A stretch of 64,000 bases of DNA from an uncultured Burkholderiales bacterium (GCA_903831655.1 CAIKYO010000437.1:1-64000), one strand, 5' to 3'. Positions 1 through 8,750 are shown, counted from the stretch's first letter. Made by a program: numbers and translations. Notes: generated from the sequence alone by a model not told the origin.

Positions 1-356
1 ATTCGGGGAAAGGACATTTGCGCGCTTTGCAGATCCCTTTTGGCACCCACATGGTGGTGCTCTTGAACTTTGGTTTTGTGCTTGACCACTTGGCGGTCAA
101 GTTTATCAACCAAATCGTCAACGGCTGCGTACAAATCGGCATTGGCACTTTGTGCAAATAAATCACTTCCAGGTACATGAATGCTGCATTCTGCAGTTTG
201 TCTGAGTCCCTTTTCTCGGCTGGTCTCCACGCTGAGCAACACTCGAACATCCACGACTTGATCAAAATGACGCATGACCCGATCCAGCTTGTTGACCACA
301 TAGTTATGCAGCGCTGGCGTTACTTCTAAATGATGTCCACTGATTGTCATGTTCAT
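1..356 (-). CDS. hpf: Ribosome hibernation-promoting factor (HPF/RaiA family), 3' end cut by window
   Basis: Reading the minus strand from the ATG at 354-356 gives MNMTISGHHLEVTPALHNYV..., a typical HPF/YfiA N-terminus, and the frame stays open to the left edge (118 codons seen, no stop). Members of this family bind the 30S decoding centre and help form inactive 100S ribosomes in stationary phase. The start is supported by a GGGAG ribosome site (complement of 366-370) nine bases upstream. In most betaproteobacteria hpf follows rpoN; here the region upstream is non-coding and then corA on the other strand, so rpoN is not adjacent. The C-terminus is outside the window, so short versus long HPF cannot be decided. 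Confidence 0.85.
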   Translation of the reverse strand, partial: MNMTISGHHLEVTPALHNYVVNKLDRVMRHFDQVVDVRVLLSVETSREKGLRQTAECSIHVPGSDLFAQSANADLYAAVDDLVDKLDRQVVKHKTKVQEHHHVGAKRDLQSAQMSFPR

Positions 357-803
357 ATCTATCGTCTCCCAAGTTGGTTCGCACAATTGATTTTTTCTCA
401 GGGCGACTGCTCCGAGAGGCCAGGTGGTCAAGACCTGCCCCTCAAAGCAATCAACTTCACTATGCTACCAAGTGACCTAAATTGCAAGGGTATCTGTCAT
501 CATTTCTTCACATAAATTTCTATCCAATGGGCTAACGGGCGCTTTTTAAAAGCTGATCGCCTGTTTGTGAATAAAAAGGGTGGTTTTTTTAAAGGGCCTC
601 TGCCATAATTCAGAGATCTTGACTTCGGAGAGTACTCTCTTGGACACCCCCTCTACATGGGGAGTTATGTAAAGCGGTCGTCATTGAGTAAAACTTGGGC
701 TTGGCTTTTGATCACGCCCCCGACTCATGAGGTTTCGCGTTGTAGCTCCCCAACTCCCAATACAACCGAACCTTCGTAGCCACTGGGCTACCCTGAGACA
801 AAT
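357..803 (+). promoter_or_regulatory. 447-base non-coding region: hpf promoter side and structured corA leader
   Basis: No convincing gene is seen. The half near corA is rich in inverted repeats: a 12-base palindrome at 628-639; CCCC 647-650 against GGGG 659-662; GGGGAG 659-664 able to pair instead with CTCCCC 746-751, or GGGAGTT 660-666 with AACTCCC 752-758; and GTAGCC 776-781 against GGCTAC 786-791 with a 4-base loop just before the corA start. Two possible short leader ORFs exist: TTG at 640-642 (10 codons, GGAG nine bases upstream) and ATG at 657 (40 codons, ends 779, Pro/Ser/Thr-rich tail, no clear ribosome site). A regulatory leader is inferred, not shown. Confidence 0.45.
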
Positions 804-1790
804 ATGCTTAATATTTTTACGCTTGCCAATGGACGCCTGTTCCAAGAAGAAATCGAGTCGCTCGAGGAACTCTCAAAATTTTTACCCATTTGGGTAGACC
901 TTGAGTCTCCAACGCCTGAGGAAAAACGCTGGATCAAACAGTATTACGGCCTCTTGATTCCAGATGATGCGATGGACGAAGACATTGAGGAGTCGGCCCG
1001 CTTTTACGAAGAAGACAATGGAGAGTTGCACATTAGGAGCGACTTTTTGATTGCCGATGAAGATGAGCCCCGATCCGTTCGCGTCGCTTTCATTTTGAAT
1101 CAGCACAATCAAGACCTAAAAAGCCGTGGCGTTTTATTCTCCATTCACGATGAGGACGTGCCTGTCTTTAGACTCCTTCGCCTCAGAGCAAGACGTGCCC
1201 CAGGCCTCATCGAAGACGCCAAGGATGTGCTCTTAAAGCTTTTTGATGCAGATGCTGAGTACTCCGCCGACACATTGGAGAACATCTACGATCAACTCGA
1301 AGAGGCTGGCAAGAAAGTGTTGTCGGAGCATGTGACCGACGCCTTGGCCGGTGAGGTTTTGGGTGCCATCGCACGACACGAAGACTTGAATGGACGAATT
1401 CGCAGAAACGTCATGGACACACGCCGAGCGGTGAGTTTTTTGATGCGCCTGAAGATGTTCAACTCTGATCAATTTGAAGAAGCACGGCAAATTTTGCGCG
1501 ACATTGAGTCGCTTGATAATCACACCGCCTTCTTGTTTGACAAGATTAACTTTTTGATGGACGCCACCGTTGGTTTCATCAACATCAATCAAAATAAAAT
1601 CATCAAAATATTCTCTGTGGCGAGCGTCGCTTTGCTGCCTCCCACTTTGATCGCCAGTATTTATGGCATGAATTTTCAATACATGCCTGAACTCAACTGG
1701 TCTTTGGGCTACCCCTATGCCATTGGCTTGATGTTGGCAAGCGCTTTGGTCCCCATGTGGTATTTTAGAAAGCGCGGCTGGCTTCAATAA
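804..1790 (+). CDS. corA: CorA-family magnesium/cobalt transporter
   Basis: A 328-residue protein of normal CorA length. The C-terminus carries the family signature YGMN at residues 287-290 followed by FQYMPEL and a second membrane helix ending in a basic FRKRGWLQ tail, almost the E. coli CorA ending. The N-terminal ~260 residues form the acidic cytoplasmic domain. CorA is a pentameric inner-membrane channel for Mg2+ (also Co2+, Ni2+). The gene stands alone between hpf (divergent) and the nucleosidase gene (convergent). The hairpin-rich leader upstream suggests post-transcriptional control. The start codon is the ATG at 804; a good Shine-Dalgarno sequence is not obvious and a 6-bp hairpin ends 12 bases upstream. 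Confidence 0.95.
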   Translation: MLNIFTLANGRLFQEEIESLEELSKFLPIWVDLESPTPEEKRWIKQYYGLLIPDDAMDEDIEESARFYEEDNGELHIRSDFLIADEDEPRSVRVAFILNQHNQDLKSRGVLFSIHDEDVPVFRLLRLRARRAPGLIEDAKDVLLKLFDADAEYSADTLENIYDQLEEAGKKVLSEHVTDALAGEVLGAIARHEDLNGRIRRNVMDTRRAVSFLMRLKMFNSDQFEEARQILRDIESLDNHTAFLFDKINFLMDATVGFININQNKIIKIFSVASVALLPPTLIASIYGMNFQYMPELNWSLGYPYAIGLMLASALVPMWYFRKRGWLQ

Positions 1791-1806
1791 GACCTGATTT
1801 TTGAGC

Positions 1807-1859
1807 GCCCACCTTGGGTGGTTGGCTCTTACCCAAGTGGCCCCTACTCGTCGGTGGGC
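1807..1859. terminator. Nested inverted repeat between convergent corA and mtnN
   Basis: An outer stem GCCCACC 1807-1813 / GGTGGGC 1853-1859 can enclose, or compete with, an inner stem CTTGGGT 1813-1819 / ACCCAAG 1831-1837. It lies in the short convergent gap and runs into the mtnN 3' end. There is no uridine tract, so the terminator role is weakly supported. Confidence 0.3.
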
Positions 1860-2623
1860 CTGGTCTGCAAGTACGATTGAATGACATGAGCGCCATAGGG
1901 AGCTGCAACTTCTTCGATGAATTGCGCAAAATTAACGCTCGCTTGATCATCGGCTCTGTCAGAAATGACTCTCACCGCTGCAAAAGGAACTTTGAAGTCA
2001 AAGCAAACCTGAGCCACTGAAGCCCCCTCCATCTCTGCCGCCAAAGCAAGGGGCAAGCGAGCTCTCAGATCCTCCCTTTGCGCTTGACTAGAAATGAATT
2101 GATCTCCGCTGACGACAAGCCCCTCATGAACCACAATCTCATTGGCATTCACCCCCAAGGAGCCCAAAAGATGCTCTCCCTGCATCGCTTTTGAAAGTCC
2201 AGGCAAACAGGCCTTGGCCGCTTGAACCAACCATTGATGCTGAAGGTGAGAGGATACAAAATGAGACCGACCATAGAGTGGAATCTCATAGCGAGGAAAG
2301 AGTGGTGAAGCATCAAAGTCATGCTGCAGCAGCTCTTTGGCGACCACCACGTCACCGACCTTGACACCATCCCCTAGACCACCAGCCACCCCTGAAAAAA
2401 GCACTTCTTGAACGCCAAAACGCTCGATGAGTGTTGCAACGGTTGTGGCTGCTGCAACTTTGCCAATGCCAGACAACACGGCGACAACGTCATGTCCAAA
2501 CCATTTGGCGCGCCAAAAAACACGAGAGCCCACCGTGGTGGGCTCTCCTGACATGAGTTCAATCAGCGTTGAGAGCTCCTCTTGCATGGCACTCACTATG
2601 GCGATAGGGCCTAGGTTGCGCAT
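1844..2623 (-). CDS. mtnN: 5'-methylthioadenosine/S-adenosylhomocysteine nucleosidase
   Basis: Starting at the ATG at 2621-2623 the protein begins MRNLGPIAIVSAMQEELSTL and has 259 residues, close to the usual size. A longer frame upstream reaches into pntB and its extra 29 residues are not family-like, so the later ATG is chosen. Family features visible are the N-terminal IVSAMQEE strand, FSGVAGGLGDGVKVGDVVV, and the purine-nucleoside phosphorylase-fold signature AAEMEGASVAQV followed by VRVISDRADD, containing the catalytic acidic residues. The enzyme hydrolyses MTA and SAH in methyl-cycle salvage. It lies 37 bases downstream of pntB on the same strand and may be cotranscribed with the transhydrogenase genes. 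Confidence 0.9.
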   Translation of the reverse strand: MRNLGPIAIVSAMQEELSTLIELMSGEPTTVGSRVFWRAKWFGHDVVAVLSGIGKVAAATTVATLIERFGVQEVLFSGVAGGLGDGVKVGDVVVAKELLQHDFDASPLFPRYEIPLYGRSHFVSSHLQHQWLVQAAKACLPGLSKAMQGEHLLGSLGVNANEIVVHEGLVVSGDQFISSQAQREDLRARLPLALAAEMEGASVAQVCFDFKVPFAAVRVISDRADDQASVNFAQFIEEVAAPYGAHVIQSYLQTRPTDE

Positions 2624-2660
2624 GAAAAGAAGCTCTGAGTTAACGCTTAAAAAGCCACTC

Positions 2661-4130
2661 TTATTCGATGGCCTTGACCATGTCTTCAACGACCTTTTTG
2701 GCGTCCCCAAAAACCATCATGGTCTTGTCCATGTAAAAGAGCTCATTGTCCAAGCCTGCATAGCCAGCAGCCATGGAGCGCTTATTGACGATGATGGTCT
2801 TCGCTTTGTAAGCTTCCAAAATTGGCATGCCATAAATGGGACTGCCCTTGACCATGGCCGCTGGATTGACCACGTCGTTGGCGCCCAAAATGATGGCAAC
2901 GTCGACTTGACCAAACTCACCATTGATGTCTTCCATCTCAAAGACTTGGTCATAGGGGACCTCAGCTTCGGCCAAAAGCACATTCATGTGGCCTGGCATG
3001 CGACCCGCAACAGGGTGAATCGCGTACTTCACGTTCACACCTTTGGCGGTCAATTTGGCAGCCATTTCTTTCACAGCATGCTGCGCACGAGCCACAGCCA
3101 AGCCATAACCAGGCACAATCACCACGCTCTCAGCGTTACCCAAAACAAAGGCCGCGTCATCAGCGCTTCCGCTCTTAACGGAGCGTTGTACTTGCTCTCC
3201 AGCAGCTTGAGTCGTTGCATCGCCACCAAAACCGCCCAAGATCACATTGAAGAAGGAACGGTTCATGGCTTTACACATGATGTAGCTCAAAATCGCGCCC
3301 GAGCTTCCCACCAATGAACCCGCAATGATCAACATGGAGTTGTTCAATGAAAAACCAATGCCTGCTGCCGCCCAACCTGAGTAAGAGTTCAACATCGAAA
3401 CCACGACTGGCATATCTGCACCGCCAATGGGAATGATGATCAACACACCCAAAACGAAGGACAGCGCCAACATGGCGAAAAAGGCCTCCCAAACACCCGT
3501 GGCCATGAAGTAGAAACCCAATCCAAGGGTTGCCAATCCCATGACCAAATTGAGCAAATGCTGCCCTTTGAAGATCACGGGTGCGCCACGGAAAAGGCGA
3601 AACTTGTACTTGCCAGAAAGTTTTCCAAAGGCGATCACCGAACCCGAGAAGGTAATGGCACCAATGGCCGCACCCAAAAAGAGCTCTAAACGATTACCAG
3701 CGGGAATGGGGTCTCCCAAGTGATGAACGATTTGGAAAGCTTGGGGCTCGGCCACCGCAGCAATCGCAATGAACACCGCAGCCAAGCCAATCATGCTGTG
3801 CATGAAGGCCACCAGCTCAGGCATCTTGGTCATTTCCACTTTTTGTGCCATGTAGGCACCCAAACTTCCGCCAATCAAAAGACCCAAGAGCACATGCCCC
3901 AAACCCAACCAAGCACCTTGGTCACTGGGCGCCACACCTTCAACGGGAACTTGCATTCCCAAGGCCAATTTGTAGATCAATGCGGCGGTGGTCAAAATGG
4001 CCAAAGCCATGCCCAACATGCCAAACAAGTTACCGCGAATAGAAGTCGTTGGATGACTCAAGCCCTTCAAAGCTTGAATGAAACAAATACTGGCAATCAA
4101 ATACAAAAGAGTTACCAAACTCATGCTCAT
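2661..4130 (-). CDS. pntB: NAD(P) transhydrogenase subunit beta
   Basis: A 489-residue protein. The first ~270 residues are a string of hydrophobic helices, and the C-terminal ~180 residues form the NADP(H)-binding dIII domain with GYGLAVARAQHAV, GRMPGHMNVLLAEAEVPYD and GANDVVNPAA, all hallmark transhydrogenase sequences. PntB forms the proton channel and NADP site of the proton-translocating transhydrogenase in the inner membrane, which makes NADPH from NADH at the expense of proton motive force. It overlaps the upstream pntAB gene by four bases (ATGA, 4127-4130), implying translational coupling. Nothing appears truncated. Confidence 0.97.
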   Translation of the reverse strand: MSMSLVTLLYLIASICFIQALKGLSHPTTSIRGNLFGMLGMALAILTTAALIYKLALGMQVPVEGVAPSDQGAWLGLGHVLLGLLIGGSLGAYMAQKVEMTKMPELVAFMHSMIGLAAVFIAIAAVAEPQAFQIVHHLGDPIPAGNRLELFLGAAIGAITFSGSVIAFGKLSGKYKFRLFRGAPVIFKGQHLLNLVMGLATLGLGFYFMATGVWEAFFAMLALSFVLGVLIIIPIGGADMPVVVSMLNSYSGWAAAGIGFSLNNSMLIIAGSLVGSSGAILSYIMCKAMNRSFFNVILGGFGGDATTQAAGEQVQRSVKSGSADDAAFVLGNAESVVIVPGYGLAVARAQHAVKEMAAKLTAKGVNVKYAIHPVAGRMPGHMNVLLAEAEVPYDQVFEMEDINGEFGQVDVAIILGANDVVNPAAMVKGSPIYGMPILEAYKAKTIIVNKRSMAAGYAGLDNELFYMDKTMMVFGDAKKVVEDMVKAIE

Positions 4131-4450
4131 GCTTGTTCTCCTTTGGATGCGGCAGGTTTTTTATCTTTTTTCTTGAACATCTCAAGCATTCGTCGGGTGA
4201 CCAAAAAGCCACCAAATACATTCACCGCAGCCAAAGCCACTGCGAGAACACCCATGGTTTGACCCAGTGTGGTTTGTGTGAGTGCGGCAGCCAACATGGC
4301 GCCCACAATCACGATGGCCGACACCGCATTCGTCACCGCCATGAGAGGTGTGTGCAATGCAGGTGTCACGGTCCACACCACGTGGTAACCCACGTAGATG
4401 GCCAAGACGAAAATGATGAGATTGGTGATGGTTGGAGATACGATATCCAT
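4127..4450 (-). CDS. pntAB: NAD(P) transhydrogenase subunit alpha part 2 (membrane domain)
   Basis: A 107-residue hydrophobic protein with three to four predicted membrane helices and a lysine-rich tail (KKKDKKPAASKGEQA). It matches the separate membrane part of the alpha subunit found where pntA is split (three-subunit transhydrogenase, as in Rhodospirillum). Signature segments are NLIIFVLAIYVGYHVVW and TPLMAVTNAVSAIVIVGA. It sits between pntAA (three bases after that gene's stop) and pntB (four-base overlap), so the three genes are one tightly coupled operon. Confidence 0.95.
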   Translation of the reverse strand: MDIVSPTITNLIIFVLAIYVGYHVVWTVTPALHTPLMAVTNAVSAIVIVGAMLAAALTQTTLGQTMGVLAVALAAVNVFGGFLVTRRMLEMFKKKDKKPAASKGEQA

Positions 4451-4453
4451 TTT

Positions 4454-5569
4454 TTACTTCCTTTTAACTTGACCGTCTTGTGTCATTAAACAAGCGTTCA
4501 CGATGTCATCACCCTCTGGCATGTGAAATGCGCCTTTTTCAGCACTGATGAGCTTGACGAAGTCAAGCACATTGCGAGCGTAAAGCGCGCTGGCATCCGC
4601 TGCCACCAACGCTGGCATGTTGGTCTCACCAATCAATGTCACGCCATGTTTTTGAACAATTTTGTCGGCTTCAGTCAAAGGGCAATTGCCCCCTTGGGCA
4701 GCGGCCAAGTCAACGATCACAGATCCGGGCTTCATCGATTGAACCATCTCGGGAGTCACCAAAACGGGGGCTGCACGACCAGGAATCAATGCCGTGGTGA
4801 TCACCACATCGGCCAAGGCTACACGTTTGGCAACCTCCACCTTTTGACGATCCAACCAGGATGCTGGCATGGGCCTGGCGTAGCCGCCAACGCCCTCAGC
4901 AGCCTCGCGCTCCTCATCGGTCTCGTAGGGCACGTCAATGAACTTAGCGCCCAGCGACTCCACTTGTTCTTTCACGCTTGGACGCACATCCGAGCATTCA
5001 ATCACGGCGCCCAAACGCTTGGCGGTCGCAATGGCTTGAAGACCCGCCACACCCACACCTAGAATCACCACTCGAGCCGCTTTAACTGTACCCGCGGCGG
5101 TCATGAGCATGGGAAAGAAGCGCTGATAACGATCAGCGGCCATCATCACCGCTTTGTAACCGGCAATGTTGGCTTGAGAGGACAGCACGTCCATGCTTTG
5201 GGCGCGTGTGGTCCTGGGGGCAGCCTCCAAGGCAAATGAGCACAACTGCGCAGCGGCAAGTCGCTCCAAGCCCTGAGCGTCAAAAGGATTCAACATCCCC
5301 ACCAAAACGGCGTTGGGCTTCATTTTGCTCGTCTCTTGCTCGTTGGGAGATCTTACTTTGAGCACCAACTCTTGAGCAAAAGCTCCTTGCGTATCCGTGA
5401 TTTGGGCCCCAGCAGCCTGGTATGCCTCATCGGTGATGCTGGCTTTAAGGCCAGCACCAGACTCAACATGGACTTGGTGACCAAGTGCCAAAAATTTCTT
5501 CACTGTCTCAGGTGTGACCGCTACGCGGGTCTCACCATGCACAGTCTCTACAGGAACGCCGATGTTCAT
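4454..5569 (-). CDS. pntAA: NAD(P) transhydrogenase subunit alpha part 1 (NAD-binding domain)
   Basis: A 371-residue soluble protein of the alanine dehydrogenase/PntAA family. The N-terminus MNIGVPVETVHGETRVAVTP, the Rossmann segment VVILGVGVAGLQAIATAKRLGA, and IPGRAAPVLVTPEMVQSMKPGSVIVDLAA are diagnostic. It supplies the NAD(H)-binding dI domain that docks onto PntB dIII. The ATG at 5567-5569 has a TTTGGAG ribosome site about eight bases upstream. This is the first gene of the pntAA-pntAB-pntB operon; its promoter must lie in the 245-base divergent gap shared with the Nudix gene, where I could not find a clean sigma-70 match. Confidence 0.96.
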   Translation of the reverse strand: MNIGVPVETVHGETRVAVTPETVKKFLALGHQVHVESGAGLKASITDEAYQAAGAQITDTQGAFAQELVLKVRSPNEQETSKMKPNAVLVGMLNPFDAQGLERLAAAQLCSFALEAAPRTTRAQSMDVLSSQANIAGYKAVMMAADRYQRFFPMLMTAAGTVKAARVVILGVGVAGLQAIATAKRLGAVIECSDVRPSVKEQVESLGAKFIDVPYETDEEREAAEGVGGYARPMPASWLDRQKVEVAKRVALADVVITTALIPGRAAPVLVTPEMVQSMKPGSVIVDLAAAQGGNCPLTEADKIVQKHGVTLIGETNMPALVAADASALYARNVLDFVKLISAEKGAFHMPEGDDIVNACLMTQDGQVKRK

Positions 5570-5814
5570 TTGAAGGCTCCAAATCTAGACAATCGCGCAT
5601 TACATAGCGCATGAAATAGATCAATAATAGGGTTAAAAGAAAAATCACAAAAAAGAGTATTCTAGTGATGTATTGATGCTCTTTCGAGTTTACGCTTTGA
5701 GTCTGACAATATTTTTACGGCAAGAGACACCGTTCTGTCATCGATTGAACTCATCTTTCTTTCTAGTATTCCACCCATAACACACCCCTAAAACGCAGCA
5801 TTCTTTACAAACTC

Positions 5815-6345
5815 ATGAATCCCTCCTCACCCACCCCTCAAGTTCTCCAATCTGAGAGATGGCGACCCAGCGTCACGGTTGCAGCCATCATCGAAAAAGA
5901 CGGACAATTTTTGTTGATCGAAGAACACACCCCCGAAGGGCTCAAACTCAACAACCCCGCGGGCCATTTGGACCCCGGAGAGTCTCCCATCCACGCCTGC
6001 GCTAGAGAAGCCCTCGAAGAAAGTGCCTACGTCTTTACCCCGACTTTTTTAGTGGGTCTTTACCTCTCAAGGTTTCAGCGCGCCTTGCCCCAAGACCACC
6101 AAATCGAGGACATTACGTATTTGAGGTTTGCTTTTGGCGGCACATTGGGCGCATTTCAACCCCATTTGAAGCTTGACCATGGAATAGTTCGCACCCTTTG
6201 GTTGAGTCCAGATGAAGTTCGTGCTTCTCACCAACAACACCGCAGCCCCCTGCTGCTCCAATGCATGGATGACTATTTGATGGGCAAGCGCTATCCACTC
6301 GAGATGGTCTACACTGACCCAAGCGTCACCCACCCAGGCTCTTGA
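5815..6345 (+). CDS. Nudix hydrolase (NudJ-like)
   Basis: A 176-residue protein with one Nudix domain. The Nudix box runs from GHLDPGES to REALEES (about residues 50-72): the Glu pair that binds Mg2+ is present, while the Gly usually following EE-x is Ala. The strands WRPSVTVAAIIEKDGQFLLIEE and LKLNNPAGHL fit the NudJ/phosphohydrolase subgroup that acts on nucleoside or thiamine pyrophosphates; the actual substrate cannot be told from sequence. In many betaproteobacteria a NudJ-like gene precedes mnmA; here the next gene is a CoxL-like oxidoreductase on the same strand 92 bases away, with a possible weak terminator between. Confidence 0.85.
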   Translation: MNPSSPTPQVLQSERWRPSVTVAAIIEKDGQFLLIEEHTPEGLKLNNPAGHLDPGESPIHACAREALEESAYVFTPTFLVGLYLSRFQRALPQDHQIEDITYLRFAFGGTLGAFQPHLKLDHGIVRTLWLSPDEVRASHQQHRSPLLLQCMDDYLMGKRYPLEMVYTDPSVTHPGS

Positions 6346-6373
6346 GCTTGACTTCGGGCTTGACACAATGTGC

Positions 6374-6414
6374 GCTTATTCAAAAGCGGACATAATAAGC
6401 AGACTCTTTTTTTT
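6374..6414 (+). terminator. Possible terminator after the Nudix gene
   Basis: A 7-bp stem GCTTATT 6374-6380 / AATAAGC 6394-6400 is followed after six bases by eight T (6407-6414). The distance from stem to T-run is larger than usual, so this is tentative. Confidence 0.3.
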
Positions 6415-6437
6415 ATTTGACTTTACTGAGGTGTTTT

Positions 6438-8750
6438 GTGGATCAATCTAATCTAAGGTTTGGTAGCGGTTTGGCTGTCAAGCGCATTGAAGATGAACTG
6501 TTGCTCAAGGGCGAGGGTCGTTATACAGATGACGTTTCACATGAGCATCAACAGCACGTGTACTTTGTGCGCTCGCCTCATCCACACGCCAAAATTCTAA
6601 AAATCGACACCCAAGCCGCGCGCTCTATGCCTGGTGTTTTGGCGGTGCTCACCGCCGAGGATCTCCTCAAAGCGGGCGTCAAACCCATGGCCAAACCGGT
6701 CAACTTTAAGCGTGCTGATGGCTCTCCCATTGCCTCAGCAACGCGCTATTTTTTAGCCACTGAGCGTGTTCGCTTTGTGGGCGAGATGGTCGCAGCCGTG
6801 GTTGCCTCCTCCGTTCACGAAGCCAAAAACGCTGCGGAAGCCGTCTTCGTCGATTACGAGCCCTTGCCAAACGCTGTGACCCTTGATGAAGCCTTGGCTC
6901 CCAATGCGCCTCTTTTGTGTGAAAACAATGACAACATCGTCGCAGAAACACGGTACGGGGACGCACAAAAAGCGCAAGAAGCATTTGCCCAAGCGGCACA
7001 CGTTGTGAGTTTACAAATCATCAACCAACGGGTGGTGGCCTTGACCCTGGAGCCACGCTCTGTGCAAGCCTACATTGAAGAGGATCGCTTGGTGGTCCGC
7101 ATGAGCTCACAAATGCCCACCGCCTTGCGTACTCAGGTCTCAGATCTGTTCAACATCTCTCCGGAGAACATCCGCGTGATTGTGGGTGATGTGGGCGGTG
7201 GATTTGGTATGAAAACGGGGGCTTACGCCGAAGACTTGGCCGTTGCCTTTTGCTCGCACCACTTGAGAGTTCCTGTGAAATGGCAAGCCGAGAGAGGCGA
7301 GGACTTCCTCTCAAGCACCCATGGTCGAGACATTGAAAGCAGAGCTGAAATGGCAATTGATGCCACAGGTAAAGTCCTCGCCCTGCGCATTCACAACCGT
7401 GCCAATGTAGGCGCCTATCCTGGCATGACAGGTGTTGCGATTCAAATTTTGATTGGACCTTGGGTCCAAACCAGTGTCTATGACATTGGCTTGATTGACT
7501 TTCATTTCACCACCGTGATGACCAACACCGCTCCAACAGGAGCCTACCGAGGTGCGGGACGTCCTGAGGCCATTTTCAACATCGAGAGGTTGATGGACGA
7601 GGCCGCCCGTGTGAGTGGCATCGACCGAGTTGAACTCAGACGTCGAAACTTCGTCAAACCGGAACAAATGCCCTACAAAAACGCAATGGGTCAAACCTAT
7701 GACACGGGTCACTTCGAATCCATCATGGACCAAGCCCTGAGTTTGTCTGACTGGTCTGGTTTTGAGGCCAGGGCCAAAGCCTCTTTGGCCAAAGGACGAT
7801 GGAGAGGACTTGGTATCGCGACCTTCTTGGAGTGGACCGGAGGCAATGCCTTAGAGGAAAAAGTCAATGTCAGGATCATGGCCGACGGCGTGATTGAGGT
7901 CTTCACCGCCGTCAATGCCATGGGACAAGGCATTGCTACCACCTTGGCTCAACTTGTGGTTGACGTGTTTGGGGTGGACATCTCCCGCGTAAGAGTGGTC
8001 ATGGGCGACACAGACCGTGGCAATGGATTTGGCTCCGTTGGCTCACGCTCCCTCTTCACCGGTGGTTCAGCCGTCTCTGTGGGCGCTCAACTCGCATTGG
8101 ACAAAGCCAAAGATTTGGCTGCAAAGTCCCTTGAGGCCAGCGCCGATGATTTGCGCTACGAACAGGGATCCTTCTTGGTCGCTGGGACCGATTTGAAAAT
8201 TTCACTGGCCGAACTGGCGGGCAAAGAGCCCATGGGTCGAATCGAGCTTGACTCGAGCACTTCTGCCTCTGGCCCCACTTGGCCCAATGGATGTCACATC
8301 TCTGAAATCGAGCTCGATCCACAAACCGGTGAAATTGAAATCTGTCGCTACTCTTCCATGAACGATGTTGGACGCGTGGTCAACCCCATGATCGTTCAAG
8401 GCCAGCTCGACGGCGGCGCAGTTCAAGGCATTGGACAGGCTCTGTACGAAGAGATGATCTACGACTCAGAGACGGGACAGCCTTTGAGCGGCAGTTTGAT
8501 GGACTATGCAATCCCCCATGCAGATGTGATGCCCTCTATGTTTGTCACTCAAATGGACACCAGCATTCCCTGTAAAAACAATGTCCTGGGTGTCAAGGGC
8601 GTGGGCGAATTGGGCACCATTGGTGCAACCCCATCCATCGTGAATGCGGTCGCTGATGCATTGGCCAGAAACGGACAAGCTAAGAAATCAGCACACCTTC
8701 AAATGCCGCTGACACCTCACAAGATGTGGTCTTTGTTGAATTCACACTGA
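6438..8750 (+). CDS. Molybdopterin-binding subunit of the xanthine dehydrogenase/CO dehydrogenase family (CoxL-like, form II)
   Basis: A 770-residue molybdenum hydroxylase large subunit. The N-terminal a/b-hammerhead domain (LLKGEGRYTDDV) is followed by the molybdopterin domains with GGGFGMKTGAYAEDLAV. The loop that in true CO dehydrogenases reads AYxCSFR is here AYRGAGR (residues 369-375), the so-called form II type with unsettled substrate, so CO oxidation should not be assumed. The GTG at 6438 is chosen because GAGGTG at 6428-6433 precedes it; an upstream TTG frame start at 6417 has no ribosome site. Partner subunits with FAD and 2Fe-2S centres (CoxM/CoxS type) normally sit beside it; none is found in this window. 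A strong terminator follows. Confidence 0.9.
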   Translation: MDQSNLRFGSGLAVKRIEDELLLKGEGRYTDDVSHEHQQHVYFVRSPHPHAKILKIDTQAARSMPGVLAVLTAEDLLKAGVKPMAKPVNFKRADGSPIASATRYFLATERVRFVGEMVAAVVASSVHEAKNAAEAVFVDYEPLPNAVTLDEALAPNAPLLCENNDNIVAETRYGDAQKAQEAFAQAAHVVSLQIINQRVVALTLEPRSVQAYIEEDRLVVRMSSQMPTALRTQVSDLFNISPENIRVIVGDVGGGFGMKTGAYAEDLAVAFCSHHLRVPVKWQAERGEDFLSSTHGRDIESRAEMAIDATGKVLALRIHNRANVGAYPGMTGVAIQILIGPWVQTSVYDIGLIDFHFTTVMTNTAPTGAYRGAGRPEAIFNIERLMDEAARVSGIDRVELRRRNFVKPEQMPYKNAMGQTYDTGHFESIMDQALSLSDWSGFEARAKASLAKGRWRGLGIATFLEWTGGNALEEKVNVRIMADGVIEVFTAVNAMGQGIATTLAQLVVDVFGVDISRVRVVMGDTDRGNGFGSVGSRSLFTGGSAVSVGAQLALDKAKDLAAKSLEASADDLRYEQGSFLVAGTDLKISLAELAGKEPMGRIELDSSTSASGPTWPNGCHISEIELDPQTGEIEICRYSSMNDVGRVVNPMIVQGQLDGGAVQGIGQALYEEMIYDSETGQPLSGSLMDYAIPHADVMPSMFVTQMDTSIPCKNNVLGVKGVGELGTIGATPSIVNAVADALARNGQAKKSAHLQMPLTPHKMWSLLNSH

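Noticed and set aside
357-803. yybP-ykoY or M-box type riboswitch in the corA leader
   Set aside because: GGGGAG-like segments are present, but the conserved junction sequences of these riboswitches cannot be recognised; reported only as an uncharacterised leader.
1233-1787. 184-codon minus-strand frame inside corA
   Set aside because: Antisense shadow of CorA with no domain signature or ribosome site.
2427-3317. 296-codon plus-strand open frame opposite mtnN and pntB
   Set aside because: It lies antisense to two genes with unmistakable family motifs and its own translation shows no recognisable domain; it is a codon-usage shadow.
6438-8750. Aerobic CO dehydrogenase
   Set aside because: Active-site loop is AYRGAGR, not the AYxCSFR of form I CoxL, and no coxM/coxS partners are present.
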